DNA of 64,000 nucleotides from Daucus carota subsp. sativus (GCF_001625215.2 NC_030382.2:49860823-49924822), one strand, 5' to 3'; positions 1 through 11,967 are shown, counted from the first letter of the stretch. Notes: generated from the letters alone by a model not told the origin. Numbers and translations are program-made.

Positions 1-575
1 TAAAATTTTCAAGTCAGTCATATTTGTGTGAATTTTCGTGTGATCCGTTTTCACAAAAAATTTTAAATCTAATTGTCGTGATAGTGATAGTAATTTTAAA
101 TACATTATACAAATTCTAAATTATTACTAAATACAAAAAATAATAATTAAAAATTGTTGAAAAGTTTAATTTGGAAAAATATGAACCATCTCTTAGACAT
201 TTCTGAAGTGTTTAATTTGGAAAAATATGAACCTATTCTCTTAGACATTTAAAAGTGAAAATGCATAATATTGCAAACTACAACTCCAGTTGGGTTTCAT
301 TGGTTTGCAACATTCTGTAATATAACCAGGAAGTGGTGGGCTAGAGCTCGCCATTACATCTTCTGCATCTTGCAATGATGTACATTTTCTGATTCTGGAA
401 AGAAGGTGCTAATCTTGTCAAAATATACAAACTAAAGAAGGCAGAAAATAAAACGAACACGTTATTGCAGAAAATAGTTAAGTTCAATGCCGAGTACCAA
501 CACTCAGGCGGATACGTTTTATTTGTGTTGGAAGACATTTTAGCTATTTTTATGATGCACATGCATTGTGCATGA
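1..575. other. AT-rich flank downstream of the first P450
   Basis: No gene is seen. A short imperfect direct duplication with a 46-bp period (about 164-209 and 210-250) shares the stretch GTTTAATTTGGAAAAATATG. The rest is the presumed 3' flank of the minus-strand P450 that ends at 576. Confidence 0.5.
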
Positions 576-2361
576 CTACAGAGGTGGTGGACAAGGAACA
601 AGGCAGAGAGGAGTTTTTTTGTGGACAGCAAATCCGACAGCCTCTTCCATGTCGATGTCTTCAGCATTCATTCCATCAGGCACTCTCCAATCAAAGCTGA
701 ACAACAGATTAGCAAGCGCAAGCTCTATAACTAGCACCGCAAAATTGGTTCCAGGGCAACCCCTCAAACCTGCCCCAAACGGTATCAACTCAAAGTGCTG
801 GCCTCTGAAATCAATACAACTATTCAAGAATCTCTCTGGCTTAAACTCTTCTGGATCCTCCCAATGTTCGGGATCCATTGATATTGCAGCAGCGTTAATC
901 AACACCCTTGTTTTGGCTGGAATCACATAACCTCCAATAATGCGTGCTTCAGTAGTTTCTCGAGGAAGGAGTAGTGGGAGTGGCGGGTGGAGTCTTGAGG
1001 CCTCTTTTGTAATCATCTTTAGATACTTGAGTTTTGGAAGATCGCTTTCCTGTACGAATGCCCCTGGTCCCTTGACAAGGCCTCTCACTTCTTCTTGTGC
1101 TTTTCTCATTACTGATGGATTTCTTATGAGTTCCGACATTATCCATACTAGTGTTGCTGAAGAAGTATATGTTCCAGCTATAAACATGTCCTGTATTGCA
1201 GACACCAAAATCTTTTATAGTCTTCGCAAATTGGAAAAATACTGTAAATTCAACTTAATTGGCTTGAATTTAGTTTTAGTGATTCAAGTCATTTGTGTGA
1301 AACAATTTCCTCGGACAGTTTATCTCTAGAGTCCGGACGATAAAAATTAGATCAAAACATTACAAAACAAGATCATTAGAAAATATAAATAGTCCATCTC
1401 TAGAAGTGAGTATGATGACTTTTATCTTAAATTCTGTAGATAAATAGAGATAAACAGTACTAAGCCGGATAGATTAGAAAATTACCGTCAAAACAGCTTT
1501 GATCTGATCATCAGTGAGTGCAATATCTTGATTTGGATCAGTCTGAACTCGAAGCAGTACATCATCTGCTTTTGTCGTAAGGCATTCCCGGTGCTCTTGA
1601 ATCGCCTTGTCATAAAAGCTATCCAATTGTCGAAAGTTCTTATTTAATCTTGCTTCAACTCCATTCAACTTGTTAAACCACCGCCCGATCCAGGGAAGAT
1701 AGTCAGCGATATTAACCATGCCTAATAAATTTTGTGTTTCGCGAAGAATTCCATCAAACTCACTCTTCACATTCTTATCAACGTAATTATTCCCTTTAAT
1801 ACTAAATACAACTCTAAGTACAATATTATTAGCTAGTAAGAGCATTAAGTCTGACAAATTGATCTGACGAGATAAAGAACTTGCTACGGTTTCAATCATA
1901 AGCGCAACTTCTTGTTCCCGAATAGCCTCAAATGATTGAACTCTACTCACACTTAGTAGCTCTACAAGTGCAATCTTTCGTATTTGCCTCCAGTACTCTC
2001 CATAGGGAGCAAAAGTAATAGTTGAGCTCTTGTAACCCAACTTATTTACGGCACACAAACTAGGACGGCTAGAGAAAACTAAGTCATGTGTCTTGCAAAC
2101 TTCTTTGGCCATTGATGCTGATGAGACTACAAGGGTTTGAACAGAGCCGAGCTGAAGGAACATGAGGGAGCCATGTTTGCGCGAAAGACATTGAAGTGTT
2201 CGATGAGGAAATTGACCTAGCTGGTGAAGATTTCCAATGAATGGAAGCCTCTTAGGCCCGGGAGGAAGTCTGTTTTGTTCATGTCTTCGGTTCCTGATAA
2301 TAGTCAGGAACATAGGCATGACAATGATAATGAGGATTGCCAAAAAAATCGGAGAACTCAT
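576..2361 (-). CDS. Cytochrome P450, CYP71 family, with altered I-helix
   Basis: Microsomal heme monooxygenase of the CYP71 clan; substrate unknown. Two exons: 2361-1486 (292 codons) and 1190-576 (204 codons plus stop), joined by a phase-0 GT-AG intron at the same place as in the three other P450s here, giving 496 aa. Visible parts: N-terminal hydrophobic anchor (about residues 5-21), proline hinge LPPGPKRLPF, K-helix KEASR (Glu355, Arg358), PERF, and heme loop FGAGLRGCPG with the iron ligand Cys437. The oxygen-activation motif reads AGTYTS: the usual acidic residue is Tyr300. About 7 residues are missing before the end of exon 1 relative to the paralogues (ECLTTKADDVLL against a longer ECPH..DLVDVLL). 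The frame is otherwise open. It may be expressed with changed chemistry, or be a gene at the start of decay. It is the only P450 of the array on the minus strand. Confidence 0.9.
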
Positions 2362-3509
2362 CGTAGGGGTATTTGGTAGTCGATTTTAGTATATTCCAGT
2401 GCAATATTGCTCTAGGGATCCCAGTTTGCTGCTGCAACAAAAAACTCCTGGAAGACCAGATACTTTTTTTCTTATTTATTATCAGTAGTATTTATGTGTA
2501 TATTTTGGTCGATTGTGAAAATGATTGGTAACATACTTCAAGAGTGGGGACTTGAGACAGTCAGGAACTTCATTTCGCGTTCTTGTCCACATGAATTTAG
2601 CATAGGTTCTTGAATCCTTGAACCCGTAATCAATAAAAATGCAGAGGACAGACATGACGCGATCTGCTAGCAAGAAACATAATTGCCTATGCATGAAAAT
2701 ATTCTACTGATAGTTCTTCAGTTACTCTTGCATTACTGAAATTTATAAAAACCAATATGGTCGTCCAGGTAAAGATTATAATCTGAATTTCAAATCATAA
2801 ACCCGAGAGAGTTTGTCAAGGGCTTTTAACAGGGAAAATGCAGCTGATCACATGACTGAAATAGGAATCAGAAATTTACTTTGTTTCCTCAATTGATCAT
2901 CGATGTTCATTGTTTCTGTTGGCAAATCCTTGACCGAAGAAATTCTAAAGAGATCTGCAGGCCAGAACCTTAATTGTGACCGCACAATGTTTATGAGAGG
3001 CCATCCTTTAGAATCAAGATTCAGACCAACGCTAAGCAGAAAAATGTAAATGTTGAAAACGCTTGATGAGTTTCAGAATCATTGTATAACCTACAGGTAT
3101 GCAAGTAATAGATGAATAATGCAGTAGAAAACGGCTAAACAGTAGGTATGAAACATTATCATCTAATCAAGAATGTAAATTAGAAATTCTGCTTATCACA
3201 TGTCAAGTGCCATTCTTCACCTGCTCGCTGTTCAATTATGAAATTTTGATTGTTTGAAGATTTTTGTGAGTGAAAAAAACCATAATTATTAATAAAATTG
3301 AAGTCAATAAAATTATTTGGGGGTGATTTTCAAACAGACACGAACTATGATCACCTGATTAGAATTCGTTGCTATTCGTGAACTAATTAACTGTGCTCTT
3401 CTTCTGGTAGAAAGCTACACTTGTACTTATCACAACTTTGTCAGAATACTAGGATTAAATTTCTTGTAATCACGTCAAACATGTGCATAATGCTGTCACA
3501 CAATGTCCT
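2362..3509. other. Spacer upstream of the minus-strand P450
   Basis: Holds the presumed promoter of the P450 that starts at 2361. Around 2780-3010 the minus strand has a coding-like open stretch (containing GLNLDSKGWPLINIVR) that ends at a stop and has no recognisable family. It may be a gene remnant. Nothing else is supported. Confidence 0.3.
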
Positions 3510-4344
3510 GTTAATTATCAAACTCATCGCTGAAGTGGACAAATGGTATCAAACTCGTCACTGATCTCCACGGGGTCTCAAGTGGCTCATTAAAGTCGCT
3601 TAATGGTATCAAACTCATCACTGCCGTTAAAAAACTAACGGAACTTTAGACGGAATGACACATTGGTTGTAGTGTTTGACATGTGGCATGCCACATAAGT
3701 TTACATGGAAATAAAGTATGCAATATTTCTATTAAATTACTTTTAGGATATAATTATCTAAATAAATGTATGGAACTAAATTTTAATATATAATTAACTA
3801 AACAACTAAGATTAACTTTTATGTTTTTTATTAGATTATAATTATTTTTGAATAACACTGAAATGTTTTCTCTTTTAATAATTATAATTATTATTGTTGG
3901 CAAAAAAATATTTTTAAATTTTCTTTTGGAGTTTCTTGTACCAAACAAAAATATGAAAATAAAAATATATGTAAATTTAACATATGAAGCAGCATACATT
4001 GTTCGAATTTCCAAAAACAACACATAATGTTTTGAGGTAAATGAAAGATGGATCCAAAAACAAACATTGTTCAAGCTTAATTAATTAAAATGTTAACCGA
4101 ATGAACACAAGTCTAAGAAATATCAGTGAACCTAGAATCAAAATGTTAAACTTGTCCAGCAGTTTTATAAACGCGCCACGTCAACCGCCAATGTGTCATT
4201 CCGTCAAAACCACCGTTAGGTTTTTAACGGCAGTGATGAGTTTGATACCATTAAGCGACTTTAGTGAGCCACTTGAGACCCCGTGGAGATCAGTGATGAG
4301 TTTGATACTATTTGTCTATTTCAGTGATGAGTTTGATAATTAAC
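3510..4344. mobile_element. Non-autonomous DNA transposon with long terminal inverted repeats
   Basis: The ends GTTAATTATCAAACTCATC and GATGAGTTTGATAATTAAC are inverted. The inverted match continues for about 170 bp on each side, through ATCTCCACGGGGTCTCAAGTG and the motif GACGGAATGACACATTGG. The interior is AT-rich and has no transposase. The motif GTTTGATAC/ATGAGTTTGAT recurs several times inside each arm. I could not find a clean target-site duplication, so the exact ends and superfamily are open. Confidence 0.75.
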
Positions 4345-5715
4345 CTCACAAATATCTAACATCAGTAGAGTCGAAAAATATTTAATTGGAGAGTGTTTGG
4401 ATTTTTTATTCTTTTAATTGAATCAAGTTGTTGTAGAATATTACACAAGTTCAAATGTTAGGTTAAAATCACTTTGAAGTTTGAACTCCTCTGATAAACA
4501 AAGAAAAACCTAGGACTCATATAACCATTAACCATCTATCAGTTTGTTAATCTCATGCTTAAAATGCTTCTTATATTTATTATGCGAAAGATTTTTCTGA
4601 AAAAACAATCTATTGTACCTCACCTCACATTATAATCCTGTTGATCAAGAATTTCGGATATCTATGTAATATGTGTGACTTTGAGCGGTTAAAGTTTGTT
4701 TTAAATCATTCTTCATTTTAAACTAAAAAAATACATATTTGCGTAGTAAATCAGTAGAAATTGACTTAAAATTAGAATTTAGTATGATATTTTTTAATAG
4801 AATGTACTTTTTTGATTAACTTATTTTATTTTTATGATGTTTAATAAAATTTAATTTTAACATAGAATAAATATTATTAAAACTATTTTTATTACTACCC
4901 TCTCATTTCATTACAGTTTTTTTTTTCACTATTTGACACGCATTTTAAAACTTTTATAAAACATATTTCCATGACTTATTTTTGAGATTTTTTTTGTGTA
5001 TAAAAATTCAAACATCAAACTTTTATTCAAACGAAAAAAAATAAAAAATAAGTTACGAAATTTTGTTTTCAAAAAGTATTAGAACGCGTGGCAAACTCTC
5101 GTTCTTTAAGTAAACTATCCCGGGGACAGAGAGAGTATATTTTTATAAATAATCTAAATTATTAGATTTAAACTAGACATTTGTCCTATAAAATTAACCG
5201 GCGCAGAGAATACAAAACTGGCGTAAATGTGCAAGTAGAAAATATGTTTTGCAATTCAATTATTTGCATATTTTAAAATATAATAAATTTACAGGATTTT
5301 AGAGAAGTCGGGCATGTTTGCAAATAAATATCCAATATTAGTATATTTGTCAAATTTTTAATATAAAATTACCGAAACATACAATATAAGTTGGACACTT
5401 ATGACATTAATACGGTGTTTTGTTTATAAGTCCTCATTTCTGGAAAGAAGTAAGCAAAATATTACTTTTTTTATGAAAATAAATCCTTCTTTTTATTAAA
5501 TAACGAATATAAACAACCCTCTTAATATGCATTTCATAAAAATAATGTAAATAAAAAAAATCAATTAAAAGTAAACTCTCATTGTGAGAATGACTTGGTT
5601 ATGTGACAACACCTAAATCACTATAAATCATAAGTCCTAAGTTTAGGGTTCAAAAGAGTGTAAATTTGTAAACAAATATGTGAAAATTAGTTTATTAGTG
5701 TTATTGAAAAACATG
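4345..5715. other. AT-rich spacer with one Stowaway-like MITE
   Basis: No gene. The only recognisable feature is the MITE annotated at 4895-5135. Confidence 0.5.
4895..5135. mobile_element. Stowaway-like MITE (degraded)
   Basis: The left end CTACCCTCTCATTTC and right end GGGGACAGAGAGAG are imperfect inverted repeats of the Stowaway CTCCCTCYGTYC type, flanked by TA on both sides (4893-4894 and 5136-5137). The internal arms also pair: CACGCATTTTAAAACTTTTATAAAA against AACGCGTGG. No coding capacity. Confidence 0.6.
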
Positions 5716-5724
5716 TACAAAATA

Positions 5725-6774
5725 GAGGTAATTGCATATCGCACCCCCTAACTATCGTTCAAAAACGATATTGTACCCATACTTTGAGAAACTCAACTCG
5801 CACCCCTTATCTTTACAGTTCAAGCCCGAGATGCACCCCTCTGCCGTTAACTCCGTTAAGTCATTATACAAGTAATTGCAAATCGGACCCCCTAACTTAC
5901 GTTCAAAAACGATATTGTGCACATACTTTTGGAAACTCAAATCGCACCACCTATTTTTACATTTGAAAAACGATACGCGCCCCCCCCCGGGGTTAACTTC
6001 CATTAAAATACTTCATCCGTCTCAATTTACATGTCCCTTTTGCTTTTCGAGGAGTCAATTTGACTAATTTTTGACCAACTATTAGAAAATATTTATTTAT
6101 TATTTTAGGAAATAAAAAGTTATATATTAAAATAGACTAAATTTACCTAAAATATACACTTACACTATTTTAAATATAAACAATAAATATTATGTGATAT
6201 TAATTATAAATAATACTTAAATTTATATAAATTTATATATTTTAGGGGGTGCGATATGCAATTACCTCTATATTTTATTCAATATATAAATTTATGTATT
6301 ATTTATAATAAATATCACATAATATTTATTTATATATATATATAAAATAGTGTGTATTTTAAGTACTTAATATCACATAATATTTATCTATATCTATTTT
6401 AAAATCATTTGATATGTAAAATCATTTTGACTTGGGGATAGCTTAATTAAACAAAAATTGAAAACAAATATCATCAAAAAGTAAATCCAGTCTATTTTAA
6501 TATGTAACATTCTATTTTCTAAAATAATAAATAAATATTTTCTCATAGTTGGTCAAAAATTAGTCAATTTGACTTCTCGAACAGCAAAAAGGACATGTAA
6601 ATTGAGACGGAGGGAGTATTTTAACGGAATTTAACGGAAGTTAACGGAATTTAACGGAGGGGGTGCATATCGTTATTGAAATGTAAAGATAAGGGGTGCG
6701 AGTTGAGTTTCTCAAAGTATAGGTACAATATCGTTTTTGAACGATAGTTAGGGGGTGCGATATGCAATTACCTC
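5725..6774. mobile_element. MULE-like MITE with 9-bp target duplication and nested insertions
   Basis: The terminal repeat GAGGTAATTGCATATCGCAC (left) is inverted at the right end. The element is bracketed by the 9-bp duplication TACAAAATA at 5716-5724 and 6775-6783, as expected for Mutator-like elements. The left terminal sequence recurs at about 5869 and the right one at about 6244, so at least one relative has inserted inside. A Stowaway-type element lies between them. Confidence 0.8.
6011..6616. mobile_element. Stowaway-type MITE nested in the MULE-like element
   Basis: The ends CTTCATCCGTCTCAATTTAC and GTAAATTGAGACGGAGGGAG are inverted and flanked by TA (6009-6010, 6617-6618). Its middle contains a solo copy of the MULE-like terminal sequence (about 6244-6270), so the order of nesting is complex. 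The same end family is seen at 11968-12227. Confidence 0.65.
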
Positions 6775-6783
6775 TACAAAATA

Positions 6784-7672
6784 ATGCATAAATGATAAAT
6801 GTGTAAGAATTTAGTTTATTTGTGTTGCAGAAAAACATACACGTAGTTGTTCTTCTGTTCTTATCCAGAAATCGTAATCAAATGGGCTGGCTGACTGGCT
6901 GTGCAGTAAGATTATAAACCTACCAAGTTGCAATAGCTCGGCCATCCTTGTAGCATCGCCAGATTGTATGCATGCCGACGTGAAATTGTGAATGTTAAGA
7001 CTTAAGTGGCCAACAACTTGCTATGCAGTTTGTTCTTATCTAACACCCAATTATTTTCGTTTTTCAATAGTAGGCCGCATGCTTTGAATGATTTATGTTA
7101 ACTGGCACGTTTTTTGGGTGATATCAATATATTATAGCATTGTTATCTAGATTTTTATAAATTCTGAAATTGTACACCTACATTTATGGAATCACAAAAT
7201 AAAATTGGAGACAAATTTCCCAGCTTAGATTTCGTTTCGCATAAGAACAGGATGCTGCAAAACCATGTGCAGTACTGGAGCACAATCCTTGGCAGAACGA
7301 TAGATAAATAATAAGACGACAAGCTTTAACCTTAAGTAAATTTATTCGACTTGTCAATCAATATAAAATATAATTTTATTTGCCTCGAAAAATTTTCCGT
7401 AAATTTGCAGAATATTTAATAATTATTTGGTGTAAACGAACATATTTCTGGTGCCCACACATAGATCTAGAAATCAGGAAAAAGATGAATTCAGCGCGTA
7501 TGCACCGAGAGAGTACTGTGTCGCAAAGACTAAAGACTTGCAACTTAAAGACGGAAAAAAAAAAAAAAACCAAATCGCCGCCCGTTTGTCAACGTACACA
7601 CGATAACAACTCGATATTCTAACTGTACGAGATCACACGCAGTGCATCCATGCGTTACCGCCTGTTTACCTG
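6784..7672. repeat. Upstream duplicated block (copy 1) of the P450 unit
   Basis: About 6795-7200 is homologous to 10776-11690, which lies after the P450 pseudogene (shared stretches such as CTACCAAGTTGCAATAGCTCG and GGCCGCATGCT). In this copy the two Stowaway sites of the other copy are empty. It marks the left edge of the duplicated P450 unit. Confidence 0.7.
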
Positions 7673-7679
7673 TATAAAT
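7673..7679 (+). promoter_or_regulatory. TATA box of the P450 starting at 7726
   Basis: TATAAAT lies 53 bp before the ATG. The same box at the same distance, with similar flanking sequence (CCATGCGTTACCG just upstream), precedes the paralogue at 15613. The proximal promoter was therefore duplicated with the gene. Confidence 0.65.
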
Positions 7680-7725
7680 GAGGAACAAATCTGCTGGACA
7701 CTGACAACACAAACGCGCGCACACA

Positions 7726-9488
7726 ATGGTTTTCTCAAATCTCTTCACAGCCCTTTTTATCATTGCCATGCCTCTATTAATTTTACTCATTATTTTCATC
7801 ACAAACAATAAGCATCAACAGAACAGACTTCCCCCGGGGCCTAAGAAGCTGCCACTCATTGGAAATCTTCATCAGCTTGGTCGGCTTCCTCCTCATCGAT
7901 CATTTCATCACCTTTCGAAAAAATACGGCTCCCTCATGTTTCTCCAGCTCGGCTCTGTTCCAACTCTTGTCGTCTCATCAGCCGCGATGGCCAGAGAGAT
8001 TTTCAAGAAGCATGACTCAGTTTTTTCTAGCCGGCCTGTCCTGTGTGTCCCGGAAAAGATAGCCTACAAGAGCTCAACTATTTCGTTTGCTCCCTATGGA
8101 GAGTACTGGAGGCAAATACGAAAGATTGCACTGGCGGAGCTATTAAGTGCAAAGAGAGTTCAGTCTTTTAAAGGTGTTCGAGGACAAGAAGTTGCTAGTA
8201 TGATTAAAACAGTCGCGGATTCTTCACCTAATCAGATTAATTTGAGCGAGCTGATGCTTTTGCTGGCTAATAATATTGTGCTCAGGGTGGTTTTTAGTAT
8301 GAAGGGCAATGGTTATGGTGAAGAGAACGCGAAGAGTGAGTTTGATGAAATACTTCATGAAACGCAACATTTGTTAGGCATGGTGAATATAGCAGACTAT
8401 TTTCCCTGGATGGGTTGGCTTAACAAGTTTAACGGTGTTGAAGCAAGATTAAACAAGAATTTTAGAGATCTGGACAGGTTTTATGACAGGGCAATCCAGG
8501 AGCACCGTGAATGCCCACACAGGCCCGGACCTGAAGAGCATGAAGATCTTGTTGATGTATTGCTCCGAATTCAGGCTGATCCAAATCAAGATATTGGACT
8601 CACTGATGACCAGATGAAAGCTATATTGACGGTAATTTTCCTTGCTCATCTGAATCAGTTTTTAAATATTTGTAAATGAAATGAACGGTGAATGATCCTG
8701 AAATGACTCATACTATCTCTGCCTTTAAATCAAGTTTGTAGCTTCTTAAATTTTTTTAGAACTTCAGGGAATTCCAACATCTCTTAAAACTTTTCATGTT
8801 TTCTTCAAACAACAAATTAAGTTTTAAAGTGTTTATAAATGATTTACGGTTGGACTTTACAATACAGGACATGTTTGTAGCTGGAACAGACACTTCTTCA
8901 GCAACATTAGTATGGATAATGACACAACTCATCAAAAATCCATCAGTAATGAGTAAAGCACAAGAAGAAGTAAGGCGTGTAGTCCAGGGAAAAGGGACGG
9001 TAGAAGAAAGCGATCTTCCAAAACTTGACTACTTAAAGATGATTATAAAAGAGACATTTAGACTTCACTTGCCAGTCCCATTACTAATCCCACGAGAAAC
9101 TACAGAAACACGCACTGTTGGAGGCTATGAAATTCCAGCCAAAACAAGGGTGTTTATTAATGCTACTGCAATATCTATGGATCTCCAAGTGTGGGAAGAC
9201 CCGGAAGAGTTTAAACCAGAGAGATTCTTGAATAGTTCCATTGATTTCAGAGGCCAACACTTTGAGTTATTACCATTTGGGGCAGGCCGGAGGGGTTGTC
9301 CAGGAACCAATTTCGGGGTGCTAATAATAGAGCTTGCGCTTGCTAATCTGTTGTTTAGCTTTAACTGGAGACTGCCTGATGGAATGAAGGCTGAAGATAT
9401 TGATATGGAAGAGGCTATCGGCATTACTGTCCATAAGAAGACTCCTCTTTGCCTTGTTGCTTCGCCGTATGTGTATATAGTTAATTAG
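7726..9488 (+). CDS. Cytochrome P450, CYP71 family (intact)
   Basis: Endoplasmic-reticulum monooxygenase of the CYP71 family; substrate not deducible. Exons 7726-8631 (302 codons) and 8868-9488 (206 codons plus stop) give 508 aa. The intron is 236 bp, phase 0, with donor ACG|GTAATT and acceptor ACAG|GAC. It has an N-terminal anchor, hinge LPPGPKKLPL, an I-helix AGTDTS with Asp310, K-helix KETFR (Glu364, Arg367), PERF (419-422), and heme loop FGAGRRGCPG with ligand Cys446. All core motifs are canonical, so this is the best candidate for a working enzyme in the array. It is the closest paralogue of the gene at 15613. The start is the ATG 53 bp after the TATA box, and it gives a normal anchor. 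Confidence 0.95.
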
Positions 9489-10061
9489 TTCTTACACCGA
9501 GAGGAGAGGCTTAGCATTTGATGCTGCTGTCAAATTATGATTGCATGATCTACTAGCCACCCAAGGTTAAAATCGAGAAGATGTTCTCTAATGTCAACTA
9601 AGATGGCTACCCGGCTTAGCCATTTAGCTAACGGTGTAATCGCATCAAACTGAATCAAACACCATCACGCTCAAACCTAATCTCAAAATATAAAAACAAA
9701 CAAATCATAATTTTTAGCCTCAAAATGTGGCTCGATATGTCCAGACTCCGGCTTACAACACGTGACACCATATTGCTATTATAAACAAGCAATACAAGCA
9801 AGAAACATGTTGGCAGTAGTAATTAGAAGTTTTGTCTAAGTTGTATATATTTCAGCACTCCGAAACTATGAGATTTTGTTTCATTATTTTGTGTCTAACA
9901 TATGAGATAGACACTCATTCTAGTCCTATAAATATAGTTCCAATCATCTGGGAGAAAAGGGGCACCTTATTGAGAATATTTACCTCCTTTATAGAGAGGG
10001 AAAGAAAGTTACTTGTATGATATTATTCATAATCTTTTGTACTCATTATCAATAAAATTAT
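9489..10061. repeat. Downstream duplicated block (copy 1), with empty Copia site
   Basis: About 9630-9850 matches the sequence that flanks the Copia element in the second unit (17395-17578 plus 23043-23090). The uninterrupted string GGCAGTAGTAATTAGAAG near 9811 is the pre-insertion site of that element. No gene is seen here. Confidence 0.75.
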
Positions 10062-10628
10062 TCATCAATCACTTCGATGTCTTTCAAGAAGACATGGCCC
10101 TCTCATGTTTCTACAGCTCGGCTCTATTCCAATTCTTGTAGTCTCATTAGCAGCAAAAGCCAAAGAAATTTTCAAGACGAGTGACCTGGTTTTCTCTAGC
10201 CGCCCGGCTATGTTTGCTGCAAATAAGTTAGGCCACAAGGGCTCAACTATAACTTTTGCTCCCTATGGAGAGTACTGGAGGAAAATTAAGAAATAGCACT
10301 TGTAGAGCTTTTGAGTGCAAAGAGAGTTCAATCTTTTGAAGCTGTCCGGGAACAAGAAGTTGCTCTTATGATTAAAGCCGTCGCAGAATCTTCTAATCAG
10401 GTTAATCTGAGTCCTGATGCTTTTGCTAGCTACTAATGTTATTCTTAGAGTTGTATTTAGTATGAAGGGGAATAGTTATGGCAAAGAGAAAGTGAAGAGT
10501 GAGTCTGGGGAAATTCTTCATGAAACACAGGATCTATTAGGTATGGTAAATATTGCCGATTATCTTCCATGGATGGGTTGGTATAACAAGCTGAACAGTA
10601 TTGAGGCAAGAGGAGAAAAGAATTCCAG
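10062..10628 (+). pseudogene. Truncated CYP71-family P450 pseudogene
   Basis: Closely similar to the 5' exon of the intact gene at 23746 (for example CTCATGTTTCTACAGCTCGG and GTCTCATTAGCAGCAAAAGCC), but without the start codon, membrane anchor and proline hinge, and without everything past the EARGEKNS region, including the I-helix and heme loop. A one-base loss near 10296 (AAATTAAGAAATAGC against AAATTAAGAAAATAGC) gives a premature stop. A second indel lies near 10412 (GAGTCCTGATGC). It sits where the partner gene of the duplicated unit should be and is non-functional as a P450. Confidence 0.9.
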
Positions 10629-10888
10629 GTGCTCTTAGACATAAAAAAGAACATGTAAATAAATGATTGAAACGGAAATGATATAAAATAAAATTACTCT
10701 GAACGTCAAGGCACTAGAAATCTTAACCCTCTATTCAAAATCTATCCAAGCGGGTTCAAAGAGTGCCCAATTGTGTGTAAATGTGTAAGAATCTAGTTTG
10801 TTTCTGTTATTACAGAAAACATAAACGTTGCACAATATAGTAATCCAAAAATTGCGATCAAATGGGCTGGTTGTGTAGTAAACTTATA

Positions 10889-11139
10889 CTCCCTCCGTCC
10901 CGGTCAATAGCATACATTGGGGGACGGGGGCGCGGCACGGACTTTAATGTTTCAATATAATATAGTTCTGTAAATTATTTTTAAGATTTTCTTTTTTTGT
11001 ATAAAAGTATAACATTTATACTTTTATACAAAAAAAGAAAATTTCAAAAATAAGTTGTAGAACTATGTTTTATAAGAGCCTTAAAAAACGTGTCGAGCAG
11101 TGAAAAAGAAACGTATACAATTAACTGGGACAGAGGGAG
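10889..11139. mobile_element. Stowaway MITE, copy A (251 bp)
   Basis: The ends CTCCCTCCGTCCCGG and TGGGACAGAGGGAG are inverted and flanked by TA (10887-10888, 11140-11141). It is nearly identical to copy B 96 bp downstream; I saw one base difference (ATGTTTCAAT against ATGCTTCAAT). Confidence 0.9.
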
Positions 11140-11235
11140 TAAACCTACCAAGTTGCAATAGCTCGGTCGTCCGTGTTGCATCACCAGATTGTAGGCAGAT
11201 TGCCGATGTGACTGTAAGTGGCCAACAACTAGCTA

Positions 11236-11486
11236 CTCCCTCCGTCCCGGTCAATAGCATACATTGGGGGACGGGGGCGCGGCACGGACTTTAATGCTTC
11301 AATATAATATAGTTCTGTAAATTATTTTTAAGATTTTCTTTTTTTGTATAAAAGTATAACATTTATACTTTTATACAAAAAAAGAAAATTTCAAAAATAA
11401 GTTGTAGAACTATGTTTTATAAGAGCCTTAAAAAACGTGTCGAGCAGTGAAAAAGAAACGTATACAATTAACTGGGACAGAGGGAG
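11236..11486. mobile_element. Stowaway MITE, copy B (251 bp)
   Basis: Same length, orientation and sequence as copy A, flanked by TA at 11234-11235 and 11487-11488. Both share GACGGGGGCGCGGCACGGAC near the left end, a long TIR-internal stem and no ORF. Confidence 0.9.
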
Positions 11487-11689
11487 TATAAACTTTGTGC
11501 TTATCTGACACCCAATTATTTTCGGTTTTGAATAATAGGCCGCATGCTGTGAATGAGTTATCTTTTTTGGGTGATTTCCATTTATGTTAACTGCCACGTT
11601 TTTTTTGGGTGATTTCTACGTATGTTAACTTTCATGTTTTTGTTGTGTGACTTCCATGCCGGATTTGCATTGTTATCGAGAATATTATA

Positions 11690-11913
11690 CTCCCTCCATT
11701 TCGAAATGTAAGACGCTTTGACTTTTTGCACGTAGTTTAAAATTCTTTGACCATGTATTTATATTTATTATTTTTAAAATTTTATTTTTTAAAACAAAAG
11801 TATATAGTCAAAATTTTAAAGTATATTTTTTTTTTAAAAATGATGATTCTAGATGCTTGGTCAAACCACTTTGAAATGTGTGTAAAAAGTCAAAGCTCTT
11901 GAAACGGAAGGAG
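11690..11913. mobile_element. Stowaway MITE, second family
   Basis: The ends CTCCCTCCATTTCGAAATG and CTTGAAACGGAAGGAG are inverted with TA on both sides (11688-11689, 11914-11915). The arms pair through GACTTTTTGCAC against GTGTAAAAAGTC. No coding capacity. Confidence 0.8.
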
Positions 11914-11967
11914 TAATGTATAGGAGGATGAGCTATAAAACACATTTTAAAATTCTAATAAAACATA

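Larger units (their letters stand above)
10776..11690. repeat. Upstream duplicated block (copy 2) with two Stowaway insertions
   Basis: Homologous to 6795-7200 upstream of the 7726 P450. Two nearly identical MITEs have inserted (10889-11139 and 11236-11486). Both sites are uninterrupted in the other copy. Confidence 0.75.

Noticed and set aside
568-1329. Plus-strand open frames across the first P450
   Set aside because: They are antisense shadows of the P450 exons on the minus strand and show no family features.
9125-9424. Minus-strand open frame inside the 7726 P450, and the equivalents at 16869-17168 and 25100-25399
   Set aside because: The same antisense frame recurs in every paralogue because the sense exon is conserved. 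It is not independent evidence for a gene.
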